Part shown: positions 14,762 through 22,623 of the stretch, piece by piece
Position numbering within the stretch: the stretch's first letter is position 1
Layout of the letters: the number at the start of each line of letters is the position of its first letter
Source: Actinomadura rupiterrae
GTDB lineage: Bacteria; Actinomycetota; Actinomycetes; Streptosporangiales; Streptosporangiaceae
NCBI RefSeq assembly: GCF_024172125.1
Contig: NZ_JAMZEA010000011.1
Coordinates: forward strand, 248,001-312,000
Direction of reading: 5' to 3'
DNA: 64,000 nucleotides
The notes under the pieces: model-generated
What the model saw: only the letters and a program-made list of their open reading frames with translations
Databases searched by the model: none
What the model was told of the DNA's origin: nothing
Position numbers and translations under genes: made by a program

Positions 14762-16018
14762 ATGACGATCCGGCGACCGGCCACCGGCGACCGGCCCCAC
14801 CTGCTGGTGGTCGCCACCGGGATGCGGACCTACCGCGAGTACCTGCTGCGCTCGATCAGCACGCGGTTCCGCGTCCACCTGTTCCACACCGCCGAGCCGA
14901 CCTGGGAGGTCCCCTTCCTGGACGGCTGGACGGTGGTCCCGAGCACCCTGGACGGCCCGGCGATGGCCGAGGCCGCCCGCAAGGTGCACGCGGGCGACCC
15001 GGTCGAGGGGGTGCTGTGCTGGGACGAGGGCCGCATCCTCGCCGCCTCGCACGTCGCCGAGGCGCTCGGCCTGCGCAACGGCGACCCGGCGGTGATCTGG
15101 CGCCTGCGCGACAAGGCCCAGACCCGCGCCGCGCTGGACGCCGCGGGCGTCCCGCAGCCGCGCTCGGTCGCGGTCTCCACCCTGGACGAGGCCGTCGCCG
15201 CCGGCGCGAAGGTCGGCTACCCGGCGGTCCTCAAGCCGCGCGGGCTCGGCGCGAGCCTCGGCGTGCTGCGCGTCGAGGACGAGGCGGAGCTGCGCGCCGG
15301 GTTCGCCTTCACCCGCGACACCAAGGCCCCCGACCCGGTCGTGTACGCCGGGGACGAGCCGGTGCTCGTCGAGGAGTGCGTCACCGGCGAGGAGATCAGC
15401 GTCGACTCGGTCGTCCGCAACGGCGTCGTCGCGCCGCTGTTCATCGCCCGCAAGGTCGTCGGCTACCCGCCCTACGCCGAGGAGGTCGGCCACTACGTCG
15501 ACGCCGCCGACCCGCTGCTGGACGACCCGGGGCTGCTGCGCGTCATGCGCGACACGCACGCCGCGCTCGGCTTCGAGGACGGCTGGACGCACGCCGAGTA
15601 CATGCTCACCGCGGACGGCCCGAAGGTCATCGAGGTCAACGGGCGGCTCGGCGGCGACATGATCCCCTACCTCGGGCTGCTCGCCACCGGCGTGGACCCC
15701 GGCCTCGCCGCCGCCGCGGTCGCCTGCGGCCGCGCGCCCGACCTGGAGCCGACCCGCACCCGCGTCACCGGCATCCGCTTCTTCTACGTCGACGAGGACG
15801 ACACGACCCTGGAGTCGGTCGGCTTCGACGAGGCCCGGCTGCCCGCCGGGACCGAACGGGCCGTGGCCGTGGCCGCGCCCGGCGCGGTGGTCTCGCCGCC
15901 GCCCAAGGGCACCGTCTGGGGCCGGATCGCCTTCGCGATCGCGTCCGCCGCCGACCGCGACGCCTGCGCCGCCGCGCTGGACGGCGCGGAACGGGCGCTG
16001 TCGGTCGTCGAGCGCTGA
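14762..16018 (+). CDS. ATP-grasp amino acid ligase (second of two)
   Basis: 418 residues from ATG 14762 behind a strong AGGAGGAAGG site. It has an N-terminal Rossmann-like region, the lysine-bearing YPAVLKPRGLGASLGV near residue 158, the hinge VLVEECVTGEEISVDSVV, and the metal-binding EYMLTADGPKVIEVNGRLGGDMIPYL near 285. The C-terminal domain (TGIRFFYVDEDDTTLE and following) is typical of carnosine-synthase/LAL-type ligases. It is clearly different from the ligase at 8850 and not a recent duplicate. It should form an amide bond from a carboxylate, ATP and an amine. It opens a second gene group (14762-19099) with transport and hydrolase genes. Confidence 0.88.
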   Translation: MTIRRPATGDRPHLLVVATGMRTYREYLLRSISTRFRVHLFHTAEPTWEVPFLDGWTVVPSTLDGPAMAEAARKVHAGDPVEGVLCWDEGRILAASHVAEALGLRNGDPAVIWRLRDKAQTRAALDAAGVPQPRSVAVSTLDEAVAAGAKVGYPAVLKPRGLGASLGVLRVEDEAELRAGFAFTRDTKAPDPVVYAGDEPVLVEECVTGEEISVDSVVRNGVVAPLFIARKVVGYPPYAEEVGHYVDAADPLLDDPGLLRVMRDTHAALGFEDGWTHAEYMLTADGPKVIEVNGRLGGDMIPYLGLLATGVDPGLAAAAVACGRAPDLEPTRTRVTGIRFFYVDEDDTTLESVGFDEARLPAGTERAVAVAAPGAVVSPPPKGTVWGRIAFAIASAADRDACAAALDGAERALSVVER

Positions 16019-16077
16019 TCCTCCCCGGCCGGCGCCCACACCCCGCAGGAACCGACCCGAGAGAGATGTGAGAGTCC

Positions 16078-17370
16078 ATGCCGACGAAGACCGAGACCGC
16101 CGGACCCGGCCGCCCCGGCGTCTGGGCGACCTTCCGCCACGCGCCCACCGCGGCCAAGGCGATCCTGGTCGGGGTGTTCCTGAGCCGCCTCGGCGGCTTC
16201 CTCAACATCTTCATCGTGCTGTACCTGACGGCGCGCGGGTACTCGGCCGGGCAGGCCGCGCTCGCGCTCGGCGTGTACGGGTTCGGCGGCGTCGCCGGCG
16301 TGCTGCTCGGCGGGACGCTCGCCGACCGGCTCGGCGCGCGCAACTCCACCGTGCTGAGCATGGCGGTCACCGCCGTGCTCACCGCGGCGCTGCTCTACCT
16401 GCCGAACTACGGTCTGCTGCTGGTCGCGGTGGCGATCGCCAGCCTGGCCGCGCAGATCTACCGGCCCGCGTCGGCGACGCTGCTGTCCGAACTGATCCCC
16501 GAGGACCAGCAGGTGATGATCTTCGGGATGTACCGGCTCGGGCTGAACCTCGGCGCGATGGCCGCGCCGCTGGTCGGCTTCGGCCTGTACCACCTGGACG
16601 GCGACGGCTACACGCTGCTGTTCTGGGGCGAGGGCGCGATCGCCATGGTGTACGCGCTGGTCGCGATCGTCGCCATCCCCGCCCGCGCGTCGGCGCCCGC
16701 GGAGGCGGACGAGGCCGCGGCGCCGGACGCCGCGCCCGAGCCGTCCGGCGGCTGGGCAGGCGTGCTCCAGGACCGGCGCTACCTGCTGTTCCTGGCCGCC
16801 GTCCTGCTCAACGCCATCGTCTACGTGCAGTACCTGTCGACCCTCCCGCTGGACGTCAAGCGCGCGGGTGTGGACCTGTTCTGGTACACCCTCGCGGTCT
16901 CGCTGAACGGCTTCATCGTCATCCTCTTCGAGCTGCCGCTCACCCGCTTCTCCCAGAAGTGGCCGTTCACCTTCACCGTCGGGCTCGCGTTCGGCCTGGT
17001 CGGCGTCGGCGTGGCGCTCTACGGGCTGCCGATGGGCGCGGCCGTCATCATCGGCGCGACGCTGGTCTGGACGCTCGGCGAGATCGTCGGCGGCCCGGCG
17101 GTGTTCGCCTACCCCGCCATGGCCGGGCCCGCACGGCTGCGCGCCCGCTACATCAGCGGGTTCCAGTTCATGCACGCGCTCGGCACGGCGATCGGGCCCG
17201 TGCTCGGCGGCGCGCTGTTCGTCCGCATGCACCACGGCGTGTGGCCGGTGCTCGCGGTCGCGGGCCTGCTGGCGGCGGTGTTCGGCGTGGCCGCCATCCG
17301 CCCGGACGCGGTCGCGCGCAGCCGAGCCAAGGACACTGCTCCCGGCGCCCTCGTCCCCGAAGAGGCCTGA
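16078..17370 (+). CDS. MFS transporter (putative product exporter)
   Basis: 430 residues with 12 predicted membrane segments. The MFS signature GGTLADRLGARN lies in the loop between helices 2 and 3, and there is an acidic/Ala-Pro central loop (about residues 200-222). The region FGMYRLGLNLGAMAAPLVG in helix 5 fits drug/H+ antiporters of the DHA1 group. It begins 59 bp after the second ATP-grasp gene and is the most likely efflux route for the cluster product. This would give self-resistance if the product is toxic. Substrate cannot be read from sequence. Confidence 0.87.
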   Translation: MPTKTETAGPGRPGVWATFRHAPTAAKAILVGVFLSRLGGFLNIFIVLYLTARGYSAGQAALALGVYGFGGVAGVLLGGTLADRLGARNSTVLSMAVTAVLTAALLYLPNYGLLLVAVAIASLAAQIYRPASATLLSELIPEDQQVMIFGMYRLGLNLGAMAAPLVGFGLYHLDGDGYTLLFWGEGAIAMVYALVAIVAIPARASAPAEADEAAAPDAAPEPSGGWAGVLQDRRYLLFLAAVLLNAIVYVQYLSTLPLDVKRAGVDLFWYTLAVSLNGFIVILFELPLTRFSQKWPFTFTVGLAFGLVGVGVALYGLPMGAAVIIGATLVWTLGEIVGGPAVFAYPAMAGPARLRARYISGFQFMHALGTAIGPVLGGALFVRMHHGVWPVLAVAGLLAAVFGVAAIRPDAVARSRAKDTAPGALVPEEA

Positions 17371-17380
17371 CCCCGCACAT

Positions 17381-17471
17381 CCCGATCCCTCCTGCCTTCT
17401 CCCGATTCCCTCCCAGCTTCCTTCCTGATTCCTCCCGGCTTCCTCCCGCGGTCCGGGCCCGCGCGGCCCGG
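17381..17471 (+). other. Pyrimidine-rich tract followed by a strong hairpin
   Basis: Between the transporter and the amidohydrolase, about 17381-17450 on the plus strand is almost all C and T. It contains degenerate repeats of the type CTTCCTCC and GATTCC. It ends in a hairpin with CCGGGCC (17453-17459) pairing GGCCCGG (17465-17471) across a five-base loop, 26 bp before the next start. No T-run follows. It may be a rho-related site, an mRNA-processing or attenuation element, or simply biased spacer. Confidence 0.4.
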
Positions 17472-17496
17472 CACGCCCACCGATCGGAGCTACCCC

Positions 17497-18750
17497 ATGA
17501 CTCTCCAGCGTATTGAGGCCGAGCGCCTGATTCCGGGTTCCGGCCAGCCTGTGGACAACGGGGTCGTCGTCCTAGACGGCGACACCATCTCCTATGCCGG
17601 ACCCGCGTCCGCCGCGCCCGAGACGCCCGGCGCGGACACCGTCTCGGCCCGCGCCGTCATGCCCGGCATGTGGGACGCGCACGGCCACTTCATGGGCCTG
17701 CGCTCGGCCGACTTCAACACCCTCCCGCAGGAGTCGATCCCGCTGCGCTCGGCGCGGATCGTCACCGACCTGCGCCGCGCCCTGGACGCCGGGTTCACCT
17801 CCGTCCGCGAGACCGGCGGGCTCGGCATCCACTTCGTCCAGGCGATCGAGGAGGGCAGCGTCGAGGGCCCGTCCATCTACGCGGCCGGCACCACGCTGTC
17901 CACCACGGGCGGCCACGGCGACCTGCACAGCCTGCCGCACCACTGGGTGGTCGACTTCGGCCACCTCGGCGGCGAGTTCCGGCTGTGCGACGGCCCGGCC
18001 GAGTGCGCCCGCGCCACCCGCGAGCAGCTGCGCCGCAACGCCAGGCTCATCAAGGTCTGCGCGTCCGGCGGCGTGCTGTCGGAGGTGGACCACCCGATCC
18101 ACCAGCAGTTCACCGGCGACGAGCTGCGCGCGATCGTCGAGGTGGCCGGGATGGCCGACCGGATCGTCGCCGCGCACTGCCACGGCAAGCCGGGCATCAT
18201 GGCCGCGCTGGAGGCCGGGGTGAAGACCATCGAGCACGGCACCTACCTGGACGAGGAGGCCGCCGTCGCGATGCGCGAGTCCGGCGCCATCCTGGTCACC
18301 ACCCGCACCATCTTCCTGGAGCTGCTCGACAACGGGCACGTCCTGCCCGAGTACGCGCTGACGAAGCTCGCGGCGACCGTCGACCGGCACGGCGAGGCGA
18401 TCCAGATCGCGCGCGAGAACGGCGTCACCATCGCCGCCGGCACCGACGTGGCGATGAGCGGCACCGACCTGCCCGACTCCTGGGGGCGCAACGGGCGCGA
18501 GGTCGAGCTGCTGGTCAAGCTGGGCCTGACCCCGCTGGAGGCGATCGAGGCGACCACCGCGCTCGGCCCGGCGACGCTCGGCCCGCAGGGACCGAAGTCC
18601 GGCGTGCTCGCCGAGGGCTACGACGCCGACGTCATCGTCCTCGACGAGGACCCCCTCGCCGACGTGTCGATCCTCGCCCAGCCCGACCACGTCACCGGCG
18701 TCTGGAAGGCCGGGCGCCGCGTCAAGACCCTCACCGCCCAGGAGGCCTGA
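17497..18750 (+). CDS. Metal-dependent amidohydrolase (imidazolonepropionase/prolidase-like)
   Basis: 417 residues of the amidohydrolase TIM-barrel family. Metal ligands are visible in order: the HxH of MWDAHGHF near residue 61, the lysine of LIKVCASGGV near 184 that is carboxylated in binuclear members, AAHCHG near 226, IEHGTY near 247 and the aspartate of AGTDVAM near 314. C-terminal ILAEGYDADVIVLDEDPLAD is the usual beta-sandwich closing strand. Members close to this hydrolyse Xaa-Pro, Xaa-Arg or Xaa-Lys dipeptides or cyclic amides. In the cluster it may trim a peptide-like intermediate, release an active product, or degrade it. ATG 17497 follows GGAGCT. Confidence 0.87.
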   Translation: MTLQRIEAERLIPGSGQPVDNGVVVLDGDTISYAGPASAAPETPGADTVSARAVMPGMWDAHGHFMGLRSADFNTLPQESIPLRSARIVTDLRRALDAGFTSVRETGGLGIHFVQAIEEGSVEGPSIYAAGTTLSTTGGHGDLHSLPHHWVVDFGHLGGEFRLCDGPAECARATREQLRRNARLIKVCASGGVLSEVDHPIHQQFTGDELRAIVEVAGMADRIVAAHCHGKPGIMAALEAGVKTIEHGTYLDEEAAVAMRESGAILVTTRTIFLELLDNGHVLPEYALTKLAATVDRHGEAIQIARENGVTIAAGTDVAMSGTDLPDSWGRNGREVELLVKLGLTPLEAIEATTALGPATLGPQGPKSGVLAEGYDADVIVLDEDPLADVSILAQPDHVTGVWKAGRRVKTLTAQEA

Positions 18751-18751
18751 G

Positions 18752-19099
18752 ATGAGCGACACCGCCCTGCTGGAGATCCGCTTCTTCACCACCAGGCCCG
18801 GCACCCGCGCCGAGTTCGACCGGGTCAGCCGCGACGGGACCGTCCCGCTGATGCGCCGCTGCGGCATCGAGGTCCTCGCGCACGGCCCGATGCTGAACGA
18901 CGACGACGGCTACTGCCTGGTCCGCGTGTTCGAGTCCGAGCAGGACCGGCTCGCGCGCGGCGGCTCGATGTACGAGACGGACGAGTGGAAGGACGTCTAC
19001 GAGGAGCCGGTCACCGCGATGATGGCCGACTACCGGACGGCGGTGATCGAGGTCCCGCGGCACGCCGTGCACGCCTACGCCTCGGCCCTGCTCAGCTGA
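18752..19099 (+). CDS. NIPSNAP-like ferredoxin-fold protein
   Basis: 115 residues; start ATG 18752 is one base after the amidohydrolase stop, so the two are co-translated. The layout LLEIRFFTTRPGTRAEFDR ... YCLVRVFESEQDRLARGGSMY ... WKDVYEEPV ... YRTAVIEVP is that of NIPSNAP/dimeric alpha-beta barrel proteins. These are small stand-alone folds that occur as monooxygenases, cyclases or stability factors in biosynthetic clusters. No catalytic residue can be named. It is the last gene of the cluster as drawn here; a housekeeping pgi gene follows after 211 bp. Confidence 0.75.
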   Translation: MSDTALLEIRFFTTRPGTRAEFDRVSRDGTVPLMRRCGIEVLAHGPMLNDDDGYCLVRVFESEQDRLARGGSMYETDEWKDVYEEPVTAMMADYRTAVIEVPRHAVHAYASALLS

Positions 19100-19231
19100 C
19101 CGGCCCGCCGTCCCTCAGCCTGCCCGCGCGCGGCACCTCCGGGGAACCTGTGCTTCCGCCGAACCGGTGCTTCCGGAAACGGGAACACACGCGGTCAGCG
19201 GCCAATTTACTCGGGTGACGCACCGGTTCCC

Positions 19232-19237
19232 TATGAT
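19232..19237 (+). promoter_or_regulatory. Putative -10 element upstream of pgi
   Basis: TATGAT lies 74 bp before the pgi start in the AT-richest part of the 19100-19310 gap, with GCCAATTTACTC about 20 bp upstream as a poor -35. Nearby, 19148-19175 has two copies of a GTGCTTCCG element. Nothing else coding was seen in this 211-bp gap. Confidence 0.4.
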
Positions 19238-19310
19238 CGCAGGGAGAGTCCGGGGGCGCGCATGCGGGGGCGCTTCGGCGCCGCCGGGCAGGCTGAGGAG
19301 ATGAGGGGTT

Positions 19311-20960
19311 ATGGCTGATATCACCGAGACACCCGAATGGGCGGCGCTCTCGGCGCACCAGGGGGAGCTGGCGTCCCGCAACCTGCGCGACCTGTTCGCG
19401 GACGACCCGGGACGCGCCGAGCGGATGACGGTGACCGCGGGGGACCTGTACCTGGACTACTCCAAGCACCGCGCCACCGGCGAGACGATCCAGCTGCTGG
19501 TCTCGCTGGCCGACCGGGCCGGGCTGCGCGAGCGCATCGACGCGCTGTTCACCGGCGAGCACATCAACGTCAGCGAGGACCGGGCCGTCCTGCACACCGC
19601 GCTTCGGCTGCCCGCCAACGCCGAGCTCACCGTGGACGGCCAGGACGTCGTCGCCGACGTGCACGCCGTCCTGGAGAAGATGGGCCGGTTCTCCGACCGA
19701 GTCCGCTCGGGGGAGTGGACGGGCTTCACCGGCAAGCCCATCAAGACCGTGGTCAACATCGGCATCGGCGGCTCCGACCTCGGCCCCGCGATGGCCTACG
19801 AGGCGCTGCTCGACTACGCCGACGCCGGGATCGACGCGCACTTCGTGTCGAACGTCGACCCCGCCGACATCACCGGCACGCTCGCGGGCCTCGACCCCGA
19901 GACCACCCTGTTCGTCGTGGCGTCCAAGACGTTCGGCACGCTGGAGACGCTGACCAACGCGCGGGTCGCGCGGCGCTGGCTGGTCGAGCGGCTCGGCGAC
20001 GACAAGGCGGTCTCCCGGCACTTCGTCGCGGTGTCCACCAACGCCGAGCGCGTCGCCGACTTCGGCATCGACACCGACAACATGTTCGGCTTCTGGGACT
20101 GGGTGGGCGGGCGCTACTCGATGGACTCGGCCATCGGGCTGTCGCTGATGGTCGTGGTCGGCCCGGCCCGGTTCCGCGAGATGCTCGACGGCTTCCACGC
20201 CGTCGACGAGCACTTCCGCACCGCGCCGTTCAGCGCGAACATGCCGGTGCTGATGGCCATGCTCGGCATCTGGTACACCGACTTCTTCGGCGCGCAGACC
20301 CGCGCCGTGCTGCCCTACAGCCAGCGGCTCGCCCGCTTCCCGGCCTACCTGCAGCAGCTCACCATGGAGTCCAACGGCAAGTCCGTCCGCGCGGACGGCG
20401 CGCCCGTCGTCGCGCAGACCGGCGAGATCTTCTGGGGCGAGCCCGGCACCAACGGCCAGCACGCCTTCTACCAGCTGCTGCACCAGGGCACCCGGCTCGT
20501 CCCGGCCGACTTCATCGGCTTCGCCGAACCGTTCCGGGACGCCAGCGCCGGCGGCGACGCGCCCGGCATGCAGGACCTGCTGGTCGCCAACCTGCTCGCG
20601 CAGACCTCGGCGCTGGCGTTCGGCAAGACCGCCGAGGAGATCGCCGCCGAGGGCACGCCCGCCGACGTCGTCCCGCACAAGCTCATGCCGGGCAACCGCC
20701 CGACCAACACCATCCTGGTGCCGAAGCTGACGCCGTCCACGCTCGGCCAGCTCGTCGCGCTCTACGAGCACATCGTGTTCGTCGAGGGGACGATCTGGGG
20801 CATCGACTCCTTCGACCAGTGGGGCGTCGAGCTGGGCAAGGTCATGGCCAACCAGCTCACCCCCGCGCTCACCTCGGCCGAGCCGACCGGCGACACCCCG
20901 GACGCCTCGACCGCCGCGCTCGTCCGCCGCTACCGCGAGCTGCGCGGCCGCCGAGTCTGA
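19311..20960 (+). CDS. pgi: Glucose-6-phosphate isomerase
   Basis: 549 residues, normal length for bacterial Pgi. Signature regions are all present: [77 protein letters not shown] and the C-terminal QWGVELGK with the catalytic lysine. It interconverts glucose 6-phosphate and fructose 6-phosphate in the cytoplasm. ATG 19311 has GAGGAGATGAGGGG upstream. It is flanked by non-glycolytic genes. Its 3' end is copied into a tandem repeat array just downstream. It probably marks the right edge of the biosynthetic cluster. Confidence 0.97.
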   Translation: MADITETPEWAALSAHQGELASRNLRDLFADDPGRAERMTVTAGDLYLDYSKHRATGETIQLLVSLADRAGLRERIDALFTGEHINVSEDRAVLHTALRLPANAELTVDGQDVVADVHAVLEKMGRFSDRVRSGEWTGFTGKPIKTVVNIGIGGSDLGPAMAYEALLDYADAGIDAHFVSNVDPADITGTLAGLDPETTLFVVASKTFGTLETLTNARVARRWLVERLGDDKAVSRHFVAVSTNAERVADFGIDTDNMFGFWDWVGGRYSMDSAIGLSLMVVVGPARFREMLDGFHAVDEHFRTAPFSANMPVLMAMLGIWYTDFFGAQTRAVLPYSQRLARFPAYLQQLTMESNGKSVRADGAPVVAQTGEIFWGEPGTNGQHAFYQLLHQGTRLVPADFIGFAEPFRDASAGGDAPGMQDLLVANLLAQTSALAFGKTAEEIAAEGTPADVVPHKLMPGNRPTNTILVPKLTPSTLGQLVALYEHIVFVEGTIWGIDSFDQWGVELGKVMANQLTPALTSAEPTGDTPDASTAALVRRYRELRGRRV

Positions 20961-21102
20961 GCGCGCCGCCGGAAACGCGCCGCCGAGTCTGAGCGCGCCG
21001 CCGGAACGCGCCGCCGAGTCTGAGGGCGCCGCTGGAACGCGCCGCCGCATCTGAGGCGCGCCGGAAACGCGCCGCCCCGTCTGGGCGCGCCGCCGGAAAC
21101 GC
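20947..21102 (+). repeat. Five tandem copies of a ~31-bp unit that includes the pgi stop codon
   Basis: Units run 20947-20978, 20979-21009, 21010-21040, 21041-21070 and 21071-21102 (32, 31, 31, 30 and 32 bp). The first unit contains the last codons and the stop of pgi. Copies share GCCGCCGAGTCTGAG and CGCCGGAAACGC with a few changes; units two and three are nearly identical to the first. The array ends three bases before a terminator hairpin. It looks like slippage-driven duplication of the gene's 3' end. Confidence 0.9.
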
Positions 21103-21105
21103 GTC

Positions 21106-21136
21106 GGGCCGTCCCCCTTCTCGCGGGGGACGGCCC
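21106..21136. terminator. 12-bp stem hairpin between convergent pgi and EF-hand genes
   Basis: GGGCCGTCCCCC (21106-21117) pairs perfectly with GGGGGACGGCCC (21125-21136) across a seven-base loop. No T-run follows on either strand. It sits between convergent genes and probably works as a bidirectional, GC-type actinobacterial terminator. Confidence 0.75.
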
Positions 21137-21175
21137 GTGGTCGTTCCGGCGGTTTCCGGCGGCGGTGGCGGAGCG

Positions 21176-21415
21176 TCAGGCGGGGACGTCCCAGACCTGG
21201 GACGACAGCAGTGCGCGGAGCTCCGCGAGGGAGATGAAGCCGTCGTGGTCGGCGTCGGCCCGCTCGAACCTGTCCTGGGTCTCGGCCCGGGTCCAGGACA
21301 GCCCCACGCTGTCCAGCACCAGCCCGAACTCCATCAGGTCCAGCCTCCCGTCACCGCCGAGGTCGGCCCGCGTGAACACGGTGACCAGTTCGTCCTCGGC
21401 CGGCTTGGTCGTCAT
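21176..21415 (-). CDS. EF-hand calcium-binding protein
   Basis: A 79-residue acidic protein with two helix-loop-helix units. The first loop is DLGGDGRLDLMEF (about residues 18-30), the second is DADHDGFISLAEL (about 54-66). The second matches the EF-hand consensus with Asp, Asp, Asp, Ile and Glu positions; the first is slightly degenerate (it begins ADLGGDG). No signal peptide is present, so it should be cytoplasmic. It resembles calerythrin/calsymin-like actinobacterial small EF-hand proteins. Start chosen at ATG 21415 with AAGGAG upstream; the longer open frame to 22210 is a shadow of the AraC gene. Confidence 0.85.
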   Translation of the reverse strand: MTTKPAEDELVTVFTRADLGGDGRLDLMEFGLVLDSVGLSWTRAETQDRFERADADHDGFISLAELRALLSSQVWDVPA

Positions 21416-21516
21416 CTCACTCCTTGTGATCGTTCGGACAGGATCCCGCATCATGTCACAGCGGAACCCGCCCTCACAGGGGGAAACGCGCTTTTCGATC
21501 AAGAGGTTCCCGGTGT

Positions 21517-22542
21517 TCACGTGCCGTCCGGCGCACCGCCGGGCACCGGCTCCAAACCGGCCTCCAGAGCCGGCCCAGGCGCGGGCCCCGGCGCGGGCTC
21601 CAGCGAGGCGTCGGGGTAGTCGCCGCTGCGGTACTCCTGCGGGCTGACGCCGCGCTCGCGCTTGAACGCGGCGCTGAGCGCGAACGCGCTGCCGTAGCCG
21701 ACCTTCCGCGCGATCGCCTCCAGCGTCAGGTCGCCGCCGCGCAGCAGGTCGGCGGCGTGCGCCAGGCGCAGCCCGGTCAGGTAGGTCATCGGCGGCTCGC
21801 CGACCAGGTCGCCGAACCGCTTGGCCAGCGCCGCCCGCGACGCCCCGGCCTCGGCGGCCAGGTCGGCGACCGTCCACGCGCGCGCCGGATGGTCGTGCAG
21901 CAGGCGCAGCGCCGGCCCGACGACCGGATCTCCGTGCGCGGCGAACCAGCCCGGCGCCCGCGCGCCCGGCCGGGAGAACCACGCCCGCAGGACGGCGATG
22001 AGGATCAGGTCGAGCAGCCGGTCTAGCACCACCGGCTGGCCCGGCGCGTCCCGGACGATCTCCTCGCCGAGCAGCGCCGCCAGCGGCGAGTCCCAGCCGG
22101 GCAGGACCGCCAGCGGCGGCAGCGCGGCCAAGAGCCTGCGCTCGACCGCGCCCTGCGCGAAGTAGGTGCCGACCAGCATCGTCGCCGACCCGTCCGGGCG
22201 GTTCCCCCACATCCGGACGCCGAACGACATCGACTCGGCCGGCGCGTCACCGAACAGCGTCGTGCACCGCTCCTCGTCATGGATGATCCACTGCACGGGG
22301 GAGTCCAGCGCGTCGGAGACCGTGTAGGGGTCGGGCCCGCGCGCGATCGCGACGTCCCCGGGGGACAGCCGCACCGGGTCGCCCTCCAGCGGCCGGATCC
22401 AGGCGGTGCCCTCCCGCACGATCATCAGGCTCAGCGGCGCGCCGTCCTCGACCCGGACCGACCACGGCGGCTCCATGACCATGGTCAACAGGAACGCGCC
22501 CCGGGCGCGGGGACCGTCGAGGAGGTCGGCGAGGGTGTCCAT
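21517..22542 (-). CDS. AraC family transcriptional regulator (AraC_binding/cupin N-terminal)
   Basis: 341 residues. The N-terminal half (about 1-190) is the cupin-like sensor of the AraC_binding_6 type, with PWSVRVEDGAPLSLMIV and LSPGDVAIARGPDPYTV. The C-terminal half (about 210-305) holds the two helix-turn-helix motifs, VADLAAEAGASRAALAKRF and LEAIARKVGYGSAFALSAAFKRERGVSPQEYR. A Pro/Gly-rich tail follows. It is divergent from the NmrA-like reductase gene (22624) with 81 bp between. That arrangement is typical when the AraC protein controls the reductase and the DUF1772 gene behind it. Confidence 0.92.
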   Translation of the reverse strand: MDTLADLLDGPRARGAFLLTMVMEPPWSVRVEDGAPLSLMIVREGTAWIRPLEGDPVRLSPGDVAIARGPDPYTVSDALDSPVQWIIHDEERCTTLFGDAPAESMSFGVRMWGNRPDGSATMLVGTYFAQGAVERRLLAALPPLAVLPGWDSPLAALLGEEIVRDAPGQPVVLDRLLDLILIAVLRAWFSRPGARAPGWFAAHGDPVVGPALRLLHDHPARAWTVADLAAEAGASRAALAKRFGDLVGEPPMTYLTGLRLAHAADLLRGGDLTLEAIARKVGYGSAFALSAAFKRERGVSPQEYRSGDYPDASLEPAPGPAPGPALEAGLEPVPGGAPDGT

Positions 22543-22580
22543 GCTCGCACCCTAGACGCTCGCTTATGCGGACGGGACTC

Positions 22581-22614
22581 TCAACCATGTTCGGTGAACC
22601 GCGCCGCCGGTTGA
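22581..22614. promoter_or_regulatory. Inverted repeats in the araC-reductase intergenic region
   Basis: TCAACC (22581-22586) and GGTTGA (22609-22614) form an inverted pair, with a smaller CGGTGAACCG palindrome (22592-22601) between them. They lie in the 81-bp divergent promoter region and are candidate binding sites for the adjacent AraC protein or general promoter structure. The arms are short, so chance is possible. Confidence 0.35.
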
Positions 22615-22623
22615 CTTAAGGAC

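Noticed and set aside
20947-21102. CRISPR array
   Set aside because: The units are directly adjacent without unique spacers, and no cas gene is near; it is a plain tandem repeat of the pgi 3' end.
22611-22616. TTGACT as a -35 element for the NmrA-like gene
   Set aside because: It lies only eight bases before the ATG, leaving no space for a -10; it is more likely one arm of the inverted repeat.
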